Positions 1-5,063 of a stretch of 5,063 bases of DNA are shown here, one piece after another. The DNA is taken from positions 1 to 5,063 of the forward strand of contig NZ_JALNWM010000229.1 of the NCBI RefSeq assembly GCF_023230885.1, written 5' to 3'. This DNA comes from Desulfocurvus sp. Its GTDB lineage: Bacteria; Desulfobacterota; Desulfovibrionia; Desulfovibrionales; Desulfovibrionaceae. The translations under genes were made by a program, and so were the position numbers. The notes below the pieces were generated by a model. It was not told where the DNA came from and did no database searches. It was given only the letters and a program-made list of their open reading frames with translations. Each line of letters opens with the position of its first letter. Position 1 is the first letter of the stretch.

Positions 1-281
1 CCGGGAGCCAGGGCGGAGTTGATGCACGCCGCGCGCACGCCCATCTGGCGCAGGGCCTGGACCTGGTCGCGCATGAGGGCGATGAGCGGCGAGACCACCA
101 CGCAGACCCCCGGCAGCAGCAGGGCCGGGAGCTGGTAGCACAGCGATTTGCCCCCGCCGGTGGGCATGAGCACCACGGCGTCGCCGCCCGAGAGGACGTG
201 TTCGATGACCGGCCACTGCAGGCCGCGAAAGTCGGGAAAGCCGAAGGTGGAGCGCAGTTCGGCCCGGGCGCGTTCAAGCAT
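1..281 (-). CDS. recQ: ATP-dependent DNA helicase RecQ, N-terminal part (gene continues beyond window start)
   Basis: RecQ is a superfamily 2 3'-5' DNA helicase that acts in the cytoplasm in recombination and replication-fork repair. Only the first 93 residues are present. Residues 13-26 (FGFPDFRGLQWPVI) match the RecQ motif 0 region that recognises adenine. Residues 40-46 (PTGGGKS) are the Walker A/motif I, followed by the typical LCYQLPAL. Residues 62-74 (VVSPLIALMRDQV) are motif Ia. The start is the ATG at 281-279; a GAGGA at 297-293 lies 11 bases upstream, a slightly long but acceptable spacing. DEAH motif II, the helicase C domain, the zinc/winged-helix region and any HRDC domain would lie outside the window. 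The gene is divergent from the c-di-GMP gene at 607. Identity as RecQ is well supported by these motifs; the exact subtype (full-length or short RecQ) cannot be judged. Confidence 0.93.
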   Translation of the reverse strand, partial: MLERARAELRSTFGFPDFRGLQWPVIEHVLSGGDAVVLMPTGGGKSLCYQLPALLLPGVCVVVSPLIALMRDQVQALRQMGVRAACINSALAP

Positions 282-462
282 GCTCGCTGGTGTCCTCGCG
301 GGTCGGGGGGTGTGGTGTGGCCGTGCCGGGGGGCGCGGCCGTGTCCGGGCCTTCGTGTACCCCATCGCGCGCCGGGTGACAAATGGGCCTGCGGCGCCCG
401 CCCTTTCGCCCGCCCGGCCCGGGCGCGGATTTCCTCCCGGGCCCCATGCGGATTTCCGGCCT

Positions 463-479
463 CGTCACGCAAACGTCAC
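463..479. repeat. Short direct repeat CGTCAC-N5-CGTCAC, possible operator
   Basis: Two exact copies of CGTCAC start 11 bases apart, so they lie on nearly the same face of the helix. They sit about 80-95 bases before the first candidate start of the plus-strand gene and about 180 bases before recQ on the other side. Such spacing can suit a DNA-binding protein, but a six-base repeat in a GC-rich region can also arise by chance. No regulator is assigned. Confidence 0.2.
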
Positions 480-544
480 CCGATTTCCACCCCCGCGTTA
501 CCCGGGGCGCCCCCCCGTGGGGCTACACCCGGGGTGCCCGGTAC

Positions 545-550
545 GGGAGG
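545..550 (+). promoter_or_regulatory. Shine-Dalgarno GGGAGG for the alternative upstream start at 559
   Basis: GGGAGG followed by T lies 8 bases before an ATG at 559-561 that is in frame with the EAL/GGDEF gene. Strength and spacing are both good. Using this start would add 16 residues (MERHKDSKSISFQGVH) to the protein. Seven of the 15 codons after that ATG end in A or T, unlike the strongly G/C-ending body of the gene, which argues that this stretch may be untranslated leader instead. Confidence 0.4.
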
Positions 551-595
551 TCCAATTCATGGAAAGACACAAGGATTCCAAGTCCATTTCCTTCC

Positions 596-601
596 AAGGA
601 G
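596..601 (+). promoter_or_regulatory. Shine-Dalgarno AAGGAG for the chosen start at 607
   Basis: AAGGAG lies 5 bases before the ATG at 607-609. Codon use turns strongly G/C-ending soon after this ATG, which is why I take it as the main start. The rival start at 559 has an equally good site, so the choice is not settled. Confidence 0.55.
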
Positions 602-606
602 TGCAT

Positions 607-3039
607 ATGCTCGAAACCCTGCGCGGGTTCGGATCGGGCCTTTTCGCGCGCGGGCAGGCGCAGCCCCCCGGCGGGCGCCCGGCGGCGCGGTCCCTGCGCT
701 TCCTCCAGCCGGCGGAGCGCCGCGGGCTGGAGGGCTACCTGGCCGCGGGCAACACCCTGGCGCTCATCTATCTGGAGGTGGAGAACTTCCAGGTCTTCGC
801 CGACGTGTACGGCGGGCTGGTGGCCGGGCGCATCCAGGAGATCGTGCAGCAGGAGCTGGAGGCCCTGCGCGGGGAGCAGGTCGTGGACTGCCGGGTGAGC
901 TATGTGGAGACCCTGGAGCCGGGGCGCCATCTGCTGCTTTGCGGCGACTCCCACTGGGACGAGGGCTACCTGGGCGAGCTGGTCCTGGCCATCCGCCTGC
1001 GCGTCAAGAGCCGGGTCAAGCAGGAATCCCTGAACCTTACGGGCCAGAGCCTGAACGTGCTGGCGGGCTACGGCCTGCTGGACAGGGCCGCCGGGAGCCT
1101 GGGCGACGCCGTGTTCGCCGCCCTGTCCGATGCCCGGCGCGTGGCGGCGGGCGCGCTGGACGTGACCAAGCTCTCCCTGCTCAAGGAGTTTCGCGAGATC
1201 GTCAGCGACCGGCTGATCCGCAGCGCCTACCAGCCCGTGGTCGACCTGGACTCCGGGGCCATCCTGGCCTGGGAAGCCCTGGCCCGGGGGCCCGAGGGGT
1301 CGCATTTCCAGTCCCCGGCGGTGCTCTTCGACTTCGCCGAGGAGGTGGACCAGGTCTTCGCCCTGGAGAAAGCCTGCCGCGAGAGCGCCATCCACCGCCT
1401 GGGCACCATCGGTCAGGACCAGAAACTCTTCCTCAACGTCCACCCCCGGACCATGGTCGACCCGGCCTTTTCCCCGGGCGAGACGGTCCGGCTGCTGGAA
1501 AAGAGCGGCCTGAGCCCGTCGGACGTGGTCCTGGAGATCACCGAGCGGCACAGCGTGCGCGATTTCGCCCTGTTCCACCGCACCCTGGACCATTACCGCA
1601 GCCAGGGCTTCCAGGTGGCCGTTGACGACGTGGGCACCGGCTATTCCGGGCTGTGGTCCATCGCCGAGATCCGCCCCGAGTTCCTGAAGGTCGACATGTC
1701 CCTGGTGCGCGAGATCGACCACAACCCGGTCAAGCGCGCGCTGATGGAGACCCTGGTCACCTTCTCGGACAACATCGGCTGCCAGCTCATCGCCGAGGGC
1801 ATCGAGAACGAGGGCGAGCTGGCCACGCTCATGCGCATGGGCGTCCACTACGGGCAGGGTTTCTTCCTGGCCCGCCCGGGCTACCCCAAGCCCGGCCTGC
1901 CGCCCGAGGTGCAGCGCCATTTTTCACGCGGGGGGCGCGGCATGGTCGCCGACCGCAAGCTCTCGGCCGTGATGCGCGACCTGGTGGAAACGGCGCCCAC
2001 GGTGGGCCAGCAGACGACGGTCAGCGAGGTCAAGGAGCTGCTGCGCGGCGCCGGGCCCCTGGGCTGCGCGGTGGTCATGCGCGCCGACCGGCCCGCGGGG
2101 CTGGTCATGAACCATCACCTGGACCAGGCCCTGTCGTCGCAGTACGGCCTGGCGCTGTATTACAACCGGCCCGTGAGCCTGATCATGGACCCCTCGCCGC
2201 TGTACGCCGAAGGCGCCACCGCCGTGGAAAACGTGGCCCGCGAGGCCATGAAACGCAAGAAGGCCAAGGTGTTCGACCATATCGTGGTCACCGAGCGCGG
2301 GCAGCTGGCCGGGGTGGTTTCCGTGCAGCACATGATGGACGTCATCGCCACGGCGCAGGTGGAAATGGCCAAGGGCATGAACCCGCTCTCGGGCCTGCCG
2401 GGCAACGTGGCCATCGAGCTGGAGCTGGAGCGGCGCTGCAACGCGGGCACGCCGTTCTCCGTCGTCTACGCCGACCTGGACAACTTCAAGGTCTACAACG
2501 ACACCTACGGCTTCAAGAACGGCGACCAGGTCATCCTGACGCTGGCGCGGATCATGGACTGGGCCGCGCGGCGCCACGGCGGCATGCAGCGCGAGTTCGT
2601 GGGCCACATCGGCGGCGACGACATGGTCATCATGTGCGAGCCCGAGCGCGCCGAGCGCATCTGCCGGGCCGTGGTGCGCTGCTTCGGGCGGCTTGTGCGC
2701 CGCTGCTACATGCCCAGCGACCGCGAGCGCGGCTGGATCGAATGCAGGAGCCGCGAGGGCGGGCTGCGCCGCTTCCCGCTGGTGTCCGTGTCCCTGGCCA
2801 TCGTTGACTGCATGGGCCGTTGCGACCTCTCGGCCCTGGGCCACCGCGCCGCCGAGGTCAAGAAATACGCCAAGAGCATAGACGGCAACTCCTATGTGCG
2901 CGACCGGCGCGGCGGCCTCGGCGGCCCGCAGCCCGCGGGCGCCTGCGCCGAGCCGGGCGGGGCGGGCGGCCAGGACCACGCGCCGCCCCCGGCCGCCGCC
3001 GGGCACCCCGGCCCGGGGCTCGGGGCCCCGGTGCCCTGA
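607..3039 (+). CDS. Cyclic-di-GMP signalling protein: degenerate GGDEF, EAL, CBS pair, GGDEF
   Basis: An 810-residue protein predicted to turn over the second messenger c-di-GMP. I see no signal peptide or membrane segment, so it is probably cytosolic. Residues about 45-200 look like a worn-out GGDEF fold: LALIYLEVENF (51-61) resembles the metal-binding strand, but the signature position reads about EPGRH (104-108). Residues about 200-425 are an EAL domain with all expected catalytic positions: E223 (EALAR), N277, E310, D340-D341, K361, E397 and Q417, so c-di-GMP hydrolysis is likely. Residues about 459-583 are a CBS pair, which in other proteins binds adenine nucleotides. Residues 592-768 are a GGDEF domain with DLDNF at 623-627 and GGDDM at 669-673. 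It has no RxxD inhibitory site at 660-663 (MQRE). A Gly/Pro/Ala-rich tail fills 769-810. EAL-CBS-GGDEF is a known architecture; whether the last domain makes c-di-GMP is uncertain. ATG 607 was chosen over 559 on codon composition. Confidence 0.9.
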   Translation: MLETLRGFGSGLFARGQAQPPGGRPAARSLRFLQPAERRGLEGYLAAGNTLALIYLEVENFQVFADVYGGLVAGRIQEIVQQELEALRGEQVVDCRVSYVETLEPGRHLLLCGDSHWDEGYLGELVLAIRLRVKSRVKQESLNLTGQSLNVLAGYGLLDRAAGSLGDAVFAALSDARRVAAGALDVTKLSLLKEFREIVSDRLIRSAYQPVVDLDSGAILAWEALARGPEGSHFQSPAVLFDFAEEVDQVFALEKACRESAIHRLGTIGQDQKLFLNVHPRTMVDPAFSPGETVRLLEKSGLSPSDVVLEITERHSVRDFALFHRTLDHYRSQGFQVAVDDVGTGYSGLWSIAEIRPEFLKVDMSLVREIDHNPVKRALMETLVTFSDNIGCQLIAEGIENEGELATLMRMGVHYGQGFFLARPGYPKPGLPPEVQRHFSRGGRGMVADRKLSAVMRDLVETAPTVGQQTTVSEVKELLRGAGPLGCAVVMRADRPAGLVMNHHLDQALSSQYGLALYYNRPVSLIMDPSPLYAEGATAVENVAREAMKRKKAKVFDHIVVTERGQLAGVVSVQHMMDVIATAQVEMAKGMNPLSGLPGNVAIELELERRCNAGTPFSVVYADLDNFKVYNDTYGFKNGDQVILTLARIMDWAARRHGGMQREFVGHIGGDDMVIMCEPERAERICRAVVRCFGRLVRRCYMPSDRERGWIECRSREGGLRRFPLVSVSLAIVDCMGRCDLSALGHRAAEVKKYAKSIDGNSYVRDRRGGLGGPQPAGACAEPGGAGGQDHAPPPAAAGHPGPGLGAPVP

Positions 3040-3047
3040 GGGCGCAA

Positions 3048-3066
3048 GGGGCCGCCCTACGGCCCC
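3048..3066 (+). terminator. GC hairpin after the EAL/GGDEF gene, terminator-like but without T-run
   Basis: GGGGCCG (3048-3054) pairs perfectly with CGGCCCC (3060-3066) around a 5-base loop, starting 9 bases after the stop codon. It is followed by C/G-rich sequence, not a run of T, so it is not a standard intrinsic terminator. It could protect the mRNA 3' end, assist Rho-dependent termination, or be incidental in such GC-rich DNA. Confidence 0.35.
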
Positions 3067-3096
3067 CGGGCCGAGAAAGGGCCCCTGCGGCCCTGG

Positions 3097-3176
3097 CGGC
3101 GCCGCCCGGCCTTTGGCGCCGTTCCCTGTCCCGCTTCGGCGCCGCCCGGCCTTTTGGCGCCACCCTGTCCTTTATC
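3097..3176. repeat. Diverged 40-base tandem duplication with four GGCGCC palindromes
   Basis: Unit 1 (3097-3136) and unit 2 (3137-3176) share their first 18 bases exactly, then GGCGCC after a one-T length difference, then CCCTGTCC. The palindrome GGCGCC occurs at 3098-3103, 3115-3120, 3138-3143 and 3156-3161. Within each unit the two copies can pair into a hairpin with an 11-12 base loop. In unit 1 the stem extends to 7 bp (C3097 with G3121). The T-runs lie inside the loops, so these are not ordinary terminators. The origin is most simply a local duplication by slippage. Confidence 0.75.
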
Positions 3177-3296
3177 GACCCATCCCCGTCCGGCATCTCC
3201 CGTTCCCGCCGCCTGCGCCCCCGCCGTCCGGCGCGGGCCCGTCCGGTCCCGGGGCTTCCCCTGCGCCCCGCGCGGGCCGCGCGGCTTGTGCGCCAA

Positions 3297-3325
3297 TGGA
3301 CAAAGCGGAGCCTTTCCGCTATGCA
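3297..3325 (+). promoter_or_regulatory. Candidate icd promoter with inverted repeat in its spacer
   Basis: TGGACA (3297-3302) is one base from the sigma-70 -35 consensus, and TATGCA (3320-3325) lies exactly 17 bases downstream as a weak -10 (only TAT matches). The spacer contains the perfect inverted repeat AGCGGA (3304-3309), GCCTT, TCCGCT (3315-3320). If the promoter is real, transcription would start near 3332 with a leader of about 25 bases, and the repeat would be well placed as an operator. The -10 match is poor, so this is tentative. Confidence 0.35.
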
Positions 3326-3347
3326 CTCGGCGTCCCAAACGATCTGT

Positions 3348-3354
3348 GGAGGAG
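3348..3354 (+). promoter_or_regulatory. Shine-Dalgarno GGAGGAG for icd
   Basis: GGAGGAG ends two bases before the ATG at 3357, with its GGAGG core 4 bases away. This decides the start against an in-frame ATG at 3321, which would add 12 residues but has only a weak site (GCGGAG, 3305-3310) ahead of it and overlaps the candidate -10. Confidence 0.7.
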
Positions 3355-3356
3355 CC

Positions 3357-4508
3357 ATGAGCACCAAGGTGTATTATATCGAAGGCGACGGCATCGGCCC
3401 CGAGGTCTGGGCCGCGGGTCGGCCCGTGCTGGACGCCGCCGTGGAAAAGGCCTACGGCGGCGCGCGCGCCCTGGAGTGGGTCGAGCTGCTGGCGGGCGAG
3501 AAGGCCTACCGCGAGACGGGCAGCCACCTGCCCGACGAGACCATGAACGCCCTGCGCGGCGCGGCCCTGGCCATGAAGGGCCCCCTGACCACCCCGGTGG
3601 GCAAGGGTTTCCGCAGCCTGAACGTGACCCTGCGCCAGGTGCTGGACCTCTACGCCTGCATCCGGCCCATCCGCTATTTCGAGGGCGTGCAGTCGCCCGT
3701 CAAGCGCCCGCAGGACGTGGACATGATCGTGTTCCGCGAGAACACCGAGGACGTGTACGCGGGCATCGAATACGCCGCCGGAACCCCCGAGGCCAGAAAG
3801 CTCATCGCCTTCTTGCGCGACGAGCTGGGCGCCCGGGTGGACGAGGCGGCCGGGGTGGGCGTGAAGCCCATGACCGCCAAGGGTTCCAAGCGCCTGGTGC
3901 GCAAGGCCCTGCGCTTCGCTCTGGACCACGGCAAGCCCAGCGTGACCCTGTCGCACAAGGGCAACATCATGAAGCACACCGAGGGCGCGTTTCGCGCCTG
4001 GGGCTACGAGGTCGCCGCCGAGGAGTTCGCCGAAAGCGTCATGACCGAGGACGAGGCCAAGGCCGGGGGCTCGCGGCCCGTGATCATCAAGGACCGCATC
4101 GCCGACGCCATGTTCCAGAACGTGCTCATGTATCCGCGCGACTACAGCGTCATCGCCACCACGAACCTGAACGGCGACTACATCTCCGACGCCCTGGCGG
4201 CCCAGGTCGGCGGCCTGGGGCTGGCCCCGGGCGTGAACATGTCCGACGGCCTGGCCTTTTTCGAGCCGACTCACGGCACGGCGCCGACCATCGCCGGGCA
4301 GGACAAGGCCAACCCCGGCAGCCTGATCCTTTCCGGGGCCATGCTCCTTGAGCACGCCGGGATGCCCGAGGCCGCCGCGCTGATCCATGCGGCCGTGAAC
4401 CGGGTGATCTCGCAAAAGCGCGTCACCGTGGACCTGGCCGGGCAGATCGAGGGCGCCACGGTTGTGGGCTGCCGCGAGTTCGGCGAGCTGCTGGGCGCGG
4501 GCCTCTAG
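3357..4508 (+). CDS. icd: Isocitrate dehydrogenase, short homodimeric bacterial type
   Basis: Catalyses oxidative decarboxylation of isocitrate to 2-oxoglutarate in the cytosol, supplying carbon for glutamate. The 383-residue protein is shorter than the 416-residue E. coli enzyme, mainly at the N-terminus. Visible landmarks are GDGIGPE (10-16) and KGPLTTPVGKGFRSLNVTLRQ-type substrate loop (74-94). Expected isocitrate ligands are T79, S87, N89, R93, R103 and R127, with catalytic Y134 and K201. Metal-binding aspartates are D250, D274 and D278. S87 aligns with the E. coli serine phosphorylated by AceK. RENTEDVYAGIE (127-138) favours isocitrate over isopropylmalate dehydrogenase. The cofactor pocket is unusual: the E. 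coli NADP determinants K344, Y345, Y391 and R395 align with T311, I312, V358 and G362, so NADP preference cannot be assumed and NAD use is possible. The gene appears to be a single transcription unit, closed by the terminator at 4541. Confidence 0.95.
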   Translation: MSTKVYYIEGDGIGPEVWAAGRPVLDAAVEKAYGGARALEWVELLAGEKAYRETGSHLPDETMNALRGAALAMKGPLTTPVGKGFRSLNVTLRQVLDLYACIRPIRYFEGVQSPVKRPQDVDMIVFRENTEDVYAGIEYAAGTPEARKLIAFLRDELGARVDEAAGVGVKPMTAKGSKRLVRKALRFALDHGKPSVTLSHKGNIMKHTEGAFRAWGYEVAAEEFAESVMTEDEAKAGGSRPVIIKDRIADAMFQNVLMYPRDYSVIATTNLNGDYISDALAAQVGGLGLAPGVNMSDGLAFFEPTHGTAPTIAGQDKANPGSLILSGAMLLEHAGMPEAAALIHAAVNRVISQKRVTVDLAGQIEGATVVGCREFGELLGAGL

Positions 4509-4515
4509 CCCGGCC

Positions 4516-4529
4516 GCCGCATGCGCGGC
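4516..4529 (+). other. Small hairpin between icd stop and terminator
   Basis: GCCGC (4516-4520) pairs with GCGGC (4525-4529) around the loop ATGC, starting 8 bases after the icd stop codon. It may add stability to the icd mRNA 3' end upstream of the main terminator. A stem this short is also expected by chance in such sequence. Confidence 0.3.
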
Positions 4530-4540
4530 AGGCGTTTCGC

Positions 4541-4571
4541 AGGGCCCGGGCCGAAGAAGGCCCGGGCCTTT
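4541..4571 (+). terminator. Intrinsic terminator of icd
   Basis: GGCCCGGGCC (4543-4552) pairs perfectly with GGCCCGGGCC (4559-4568) around the loop GAAGAA. Two further outer pairs are possible (A4541-T4570 and G4542-T4569). TTT follows the stem at 4569-4571, then CGCGTCT. The very stable 10-bp stem with a short T-run 34 bases after the icd stop is a convincing Rho-independent terminator, though the T-run is short. Confidence 0.85.
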
Positions 4572-4708
4572 CGCGTCTATCGATATGCGTTGACAAATCC
4601 CTTGTGTAACATTTCGCCATAATTTATGTATTTTCCCCGGAGCCCCGCCGGGCGGGGCGAGCCCCTCGGGGGCATGCCGCGCATTGTCCGAACCCAACTG
4701 GGGGAACC
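4572..4708 (+). promoter_or_regulatory. AT-rich promoter-like patch and structured leader before the lipoprotein gene
   Basis: Positions about 4577-4635 are strikingly AT-rich for this window. They include a perfect TTGACA at 4590-4595 and a near-consensus CATAAT at 4618-4623, but these are 22 bases apart, too far for a normal sigma-70 pair. A weaker pair with 17-base spacing is GTAACA (4606-4611) and TATTTT (4629-4634). Downstream lie two GC hairpins: GCCCCG/CGGGGC (4642-4647 with 4653-4658) and GCCCC/GGGGC (4661-4665 with 4669-4673). GGGGGA at 4700-4705 is a modest ribosome site for the ATG at 4709. A promoter here is likely because a terminator lies just upstream, but its exact position is not resolved. 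Confidence 0.5.
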
Positions 4709-5063
4709 ATGACTGGAATCCTGCGCACACTGCCGCTGTTCGCCTTGCTGCTGCTCGCCGCCTGCGGCGTGAAGACCGCGGGGCCCACCGTTTCCGAACG
4801 GGAAACCGCCGCCGAGGCCGAGATGCAGCGCCGGACGGTGGTGGAGATCCAGGAGGCCCACGAGCGCCAGTTCCACCGCGTGGCCAATAGGATCCGCAGG
4901 GCCAACGCCCCGCTGTGCGGCGAGAAGCTCGCGCCCTCCATCGGCCTTCGTGTCGCGAACCTGGACCTCTACGACGTGGACTGGCGCGACGCCCACGCCG
5001 CCGTGCGGGGGCTGGACTCGCGGCTCAGGGTGACCTCTGTGTTCGAGGACGGCCCGGCGCACA
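4709..5063 (+). CDS. Lipoprotein, probably with a PDZ domain (partial, runs off window end)
   Basis: The first 118 residues of an exported lipoprotein. The N-terminus has one arginine (R6), a hydrophobic stretch LPLFALLLLAA (8-18) and a lipobox L16-A17-A18-C19, so cleavage by signal peptidase II and lipidation at C19 are expected. G20 after the cysteine gives no Asp retention signal. A charged, helix-prone segment follows (about 30-60, rich in E and R), then ANAPLCGEKLAPSIGL (about 64-79). The end of the visible part, RVTSVFEDGPAH (107-118), looks like the opening strand and carboxylate-binding loop of a PDZ domain. From memory, the N-A-P-L-C motif followed by a PDZ domain resembles exported M48-type metalloprotease-like proteins of proteobacteria, but no HEXXH is visible because the gene is truncated. 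I am sure of the lipoprotein and moderately sure of the PDZ domain; a peptidase role is only a guess. Confidence 0.75.
   Translation, partial: MTGILRTLPLFALLLLAACGVKTAGPTVSERETAAEAEMQRRTVVEIQEAHERQFHRVANRIRRANAPLCGEKLAPSIGLRVANLDLYDVDWRDAHAAVRGLDSRLRVTSVFEDGPAH

Larger units (their letters stand above)
282..606. other. Divergent intergenic region between recQ and the EAL/GGDEF gene
   Basis: About 325 bases, GC-rich over most of its length, separating two divergent genes, so promoters for both should lie here. I found no convincing -35/-10 pair on either strand. What can be seen: a 6-bp hairpin (CGCCCG at 411-416, CGGGCG at 420-425), a direct repeat CGTCAC at 463-468 and 474-479, and two ACCCGGGG motifs at 500-507 and 527-534. 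Closest to the plus-strand gene is a less GC-rich leader (about 551-606) carrying two Shine-Dalgarno-like sequences. The frame of the downstream gene is open through much of this region, but it lacks domain-like sequence and I do not treat it as coding. No RNA gene is recognisable. Confidence 0.6.
3040..3356. other. Intergenic region between the EAL/GGDEF gene and icd
   Basis: A 317-base, mostly G/C-rich gap. In order it holds a GC hairpin directly after the stop codon (3048-3066), a second small hairpin (GGGCC 3068-3072 with GGCCC 3080-3084), a diverged 40-base tandem duplication (3097-3176), a featureless C-rich stretch (about 3177-3290), and a candidate promoter with an inverted repeat (3297-3325) ahead of the icd ribosome site. 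The frame upstream of icd stays open through it, but it has no protein-like content. I see no RNA gene. Confidence 0.6.

Noticed and set aside
148..606. Extension of the EAL/GGDEF protein by 153 residues to an ATG at 148
   Set aside because: The stretch overlaps recQ on the other strand, is Arg/Pro/Gly-rich without any domain, and lacks the good ribosome sites seen at 559 and 607. Long open frames are expected by chance in such GC-rich DNA.
585..606. A hairpin hiding the AAGGAG ribosome site (TCCTT against AAGGA)
   Set aside because: The loop would be only two bases; a realistic fold leaves a three-base-pair stem, too weak to support a switch.
523..1920. Long minus-strand open frame opposite the EAL/GGDEF gene
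   Set aside because: It is the antisense shadow of a gene with recognisable domains and catalytic motifs; its His/Gln/Gly/Ala-rich translation has no recognisable family.
2820..3356. N-terminal extension of icd into the upstream gap or overlap with the EAL/GGDEF gene
   Set aside because: The enzyme fold begins at MSTKVYYIEGDG and a strong GGAGGAG precedes ATG 3357; the upstream translation is Arg/Pro-rich noise.
3357..4508. 3-isopropylmalate dehydrogenase (leuB) as an alternative identity
   Set aside because: The substrate loop with RSLNVTLRQ and the RENTEDVYAGIE segment match isocitrate dehydrogenase, with the serine and asparagine that bind the isocitrate gamma-carboxylate.
4642..4678. 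Riboswitch or attenuator in the lipoprotein leader
   Set aside because: The two short GC hairpins and the GGCATGCC palindrome show no conserved riboswitch core, leader peptide or alternative terminator structure.
3057..4730. Long minus-strand open frame opposite icd
   Set aside because: It lies antisense to a clear isocitrate dehydrogenase and crosses its terminator and intergenic regions, with low-complexity content, so it is a GC artefact.

Overview
The window is about 5 kb of very GC-rich bacterial chromosome with strong G/C bias at third codon positions. It holds four protein-coding genes, two of them cut by the window edges. The gene content and protein style (a multi-domain EAL-CBS-GGDEF protein, a short stand-alone isocitrate dehydrogenase, a RecQ start, a lipoprotein) suggest a high-GC proteobacterium. 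My best guess is a Desulfovibrio-like sulfate reducer (Desulfovibrionaceae), but this is inference and no marker gene here proves it.

Layout. Positions 1-281 (minus strand) hold the first 93 residues of RecQ DNA helicase. It is transcribed divergently from a large gene at 607-3039 (plus), with about 325 bp between them. The large gene encodes an 810-residue cyclic-di-GMP protein: a degenerate GGDEF-like N-terminal domain, an EAL phosphodiesterase domain with its catalytic residues intact, a CBS pair, a C-terminal GGDEF domain reading GGDDM, and a Gly/Pro/Ala-rich tail. A 317-bp gap follows (3040-3356). It contains a GC hairpin just after the stop codon, a diverged 40-bp tandem duplication carrying four GGCGCC palindromes, and a candidate promoter with an inverted repeat in its spacer. 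Then comes isocitrate dehydrogenase (icd, 3357-4508, plus), closed by a clear intrinsic terminator (about 4541-4571). A 137-bp stretch with a conspicuous AT-rich patch and GC hairpins leads into a lipoprotein gene starting at 4709 and running off the window. It is probably a PDZ-containing envelope protein.

The genes do not form an obvious pathway or single operon: DNA repair, second-messenger turnover, central carbon metabolism and an envelope protein sit side by side, each apparently with its own control region. I see no mobile element, CRISPR array, rRNA or tRNA, and no clear sign of a novel multi-gene system. The points most worth a second look are the altered NADP-binding positions in the isocitrate dehydrogenase, the architecture and start-site ambiguity of the c-di-GMP protein, and the small repeats in the intergenic regions.
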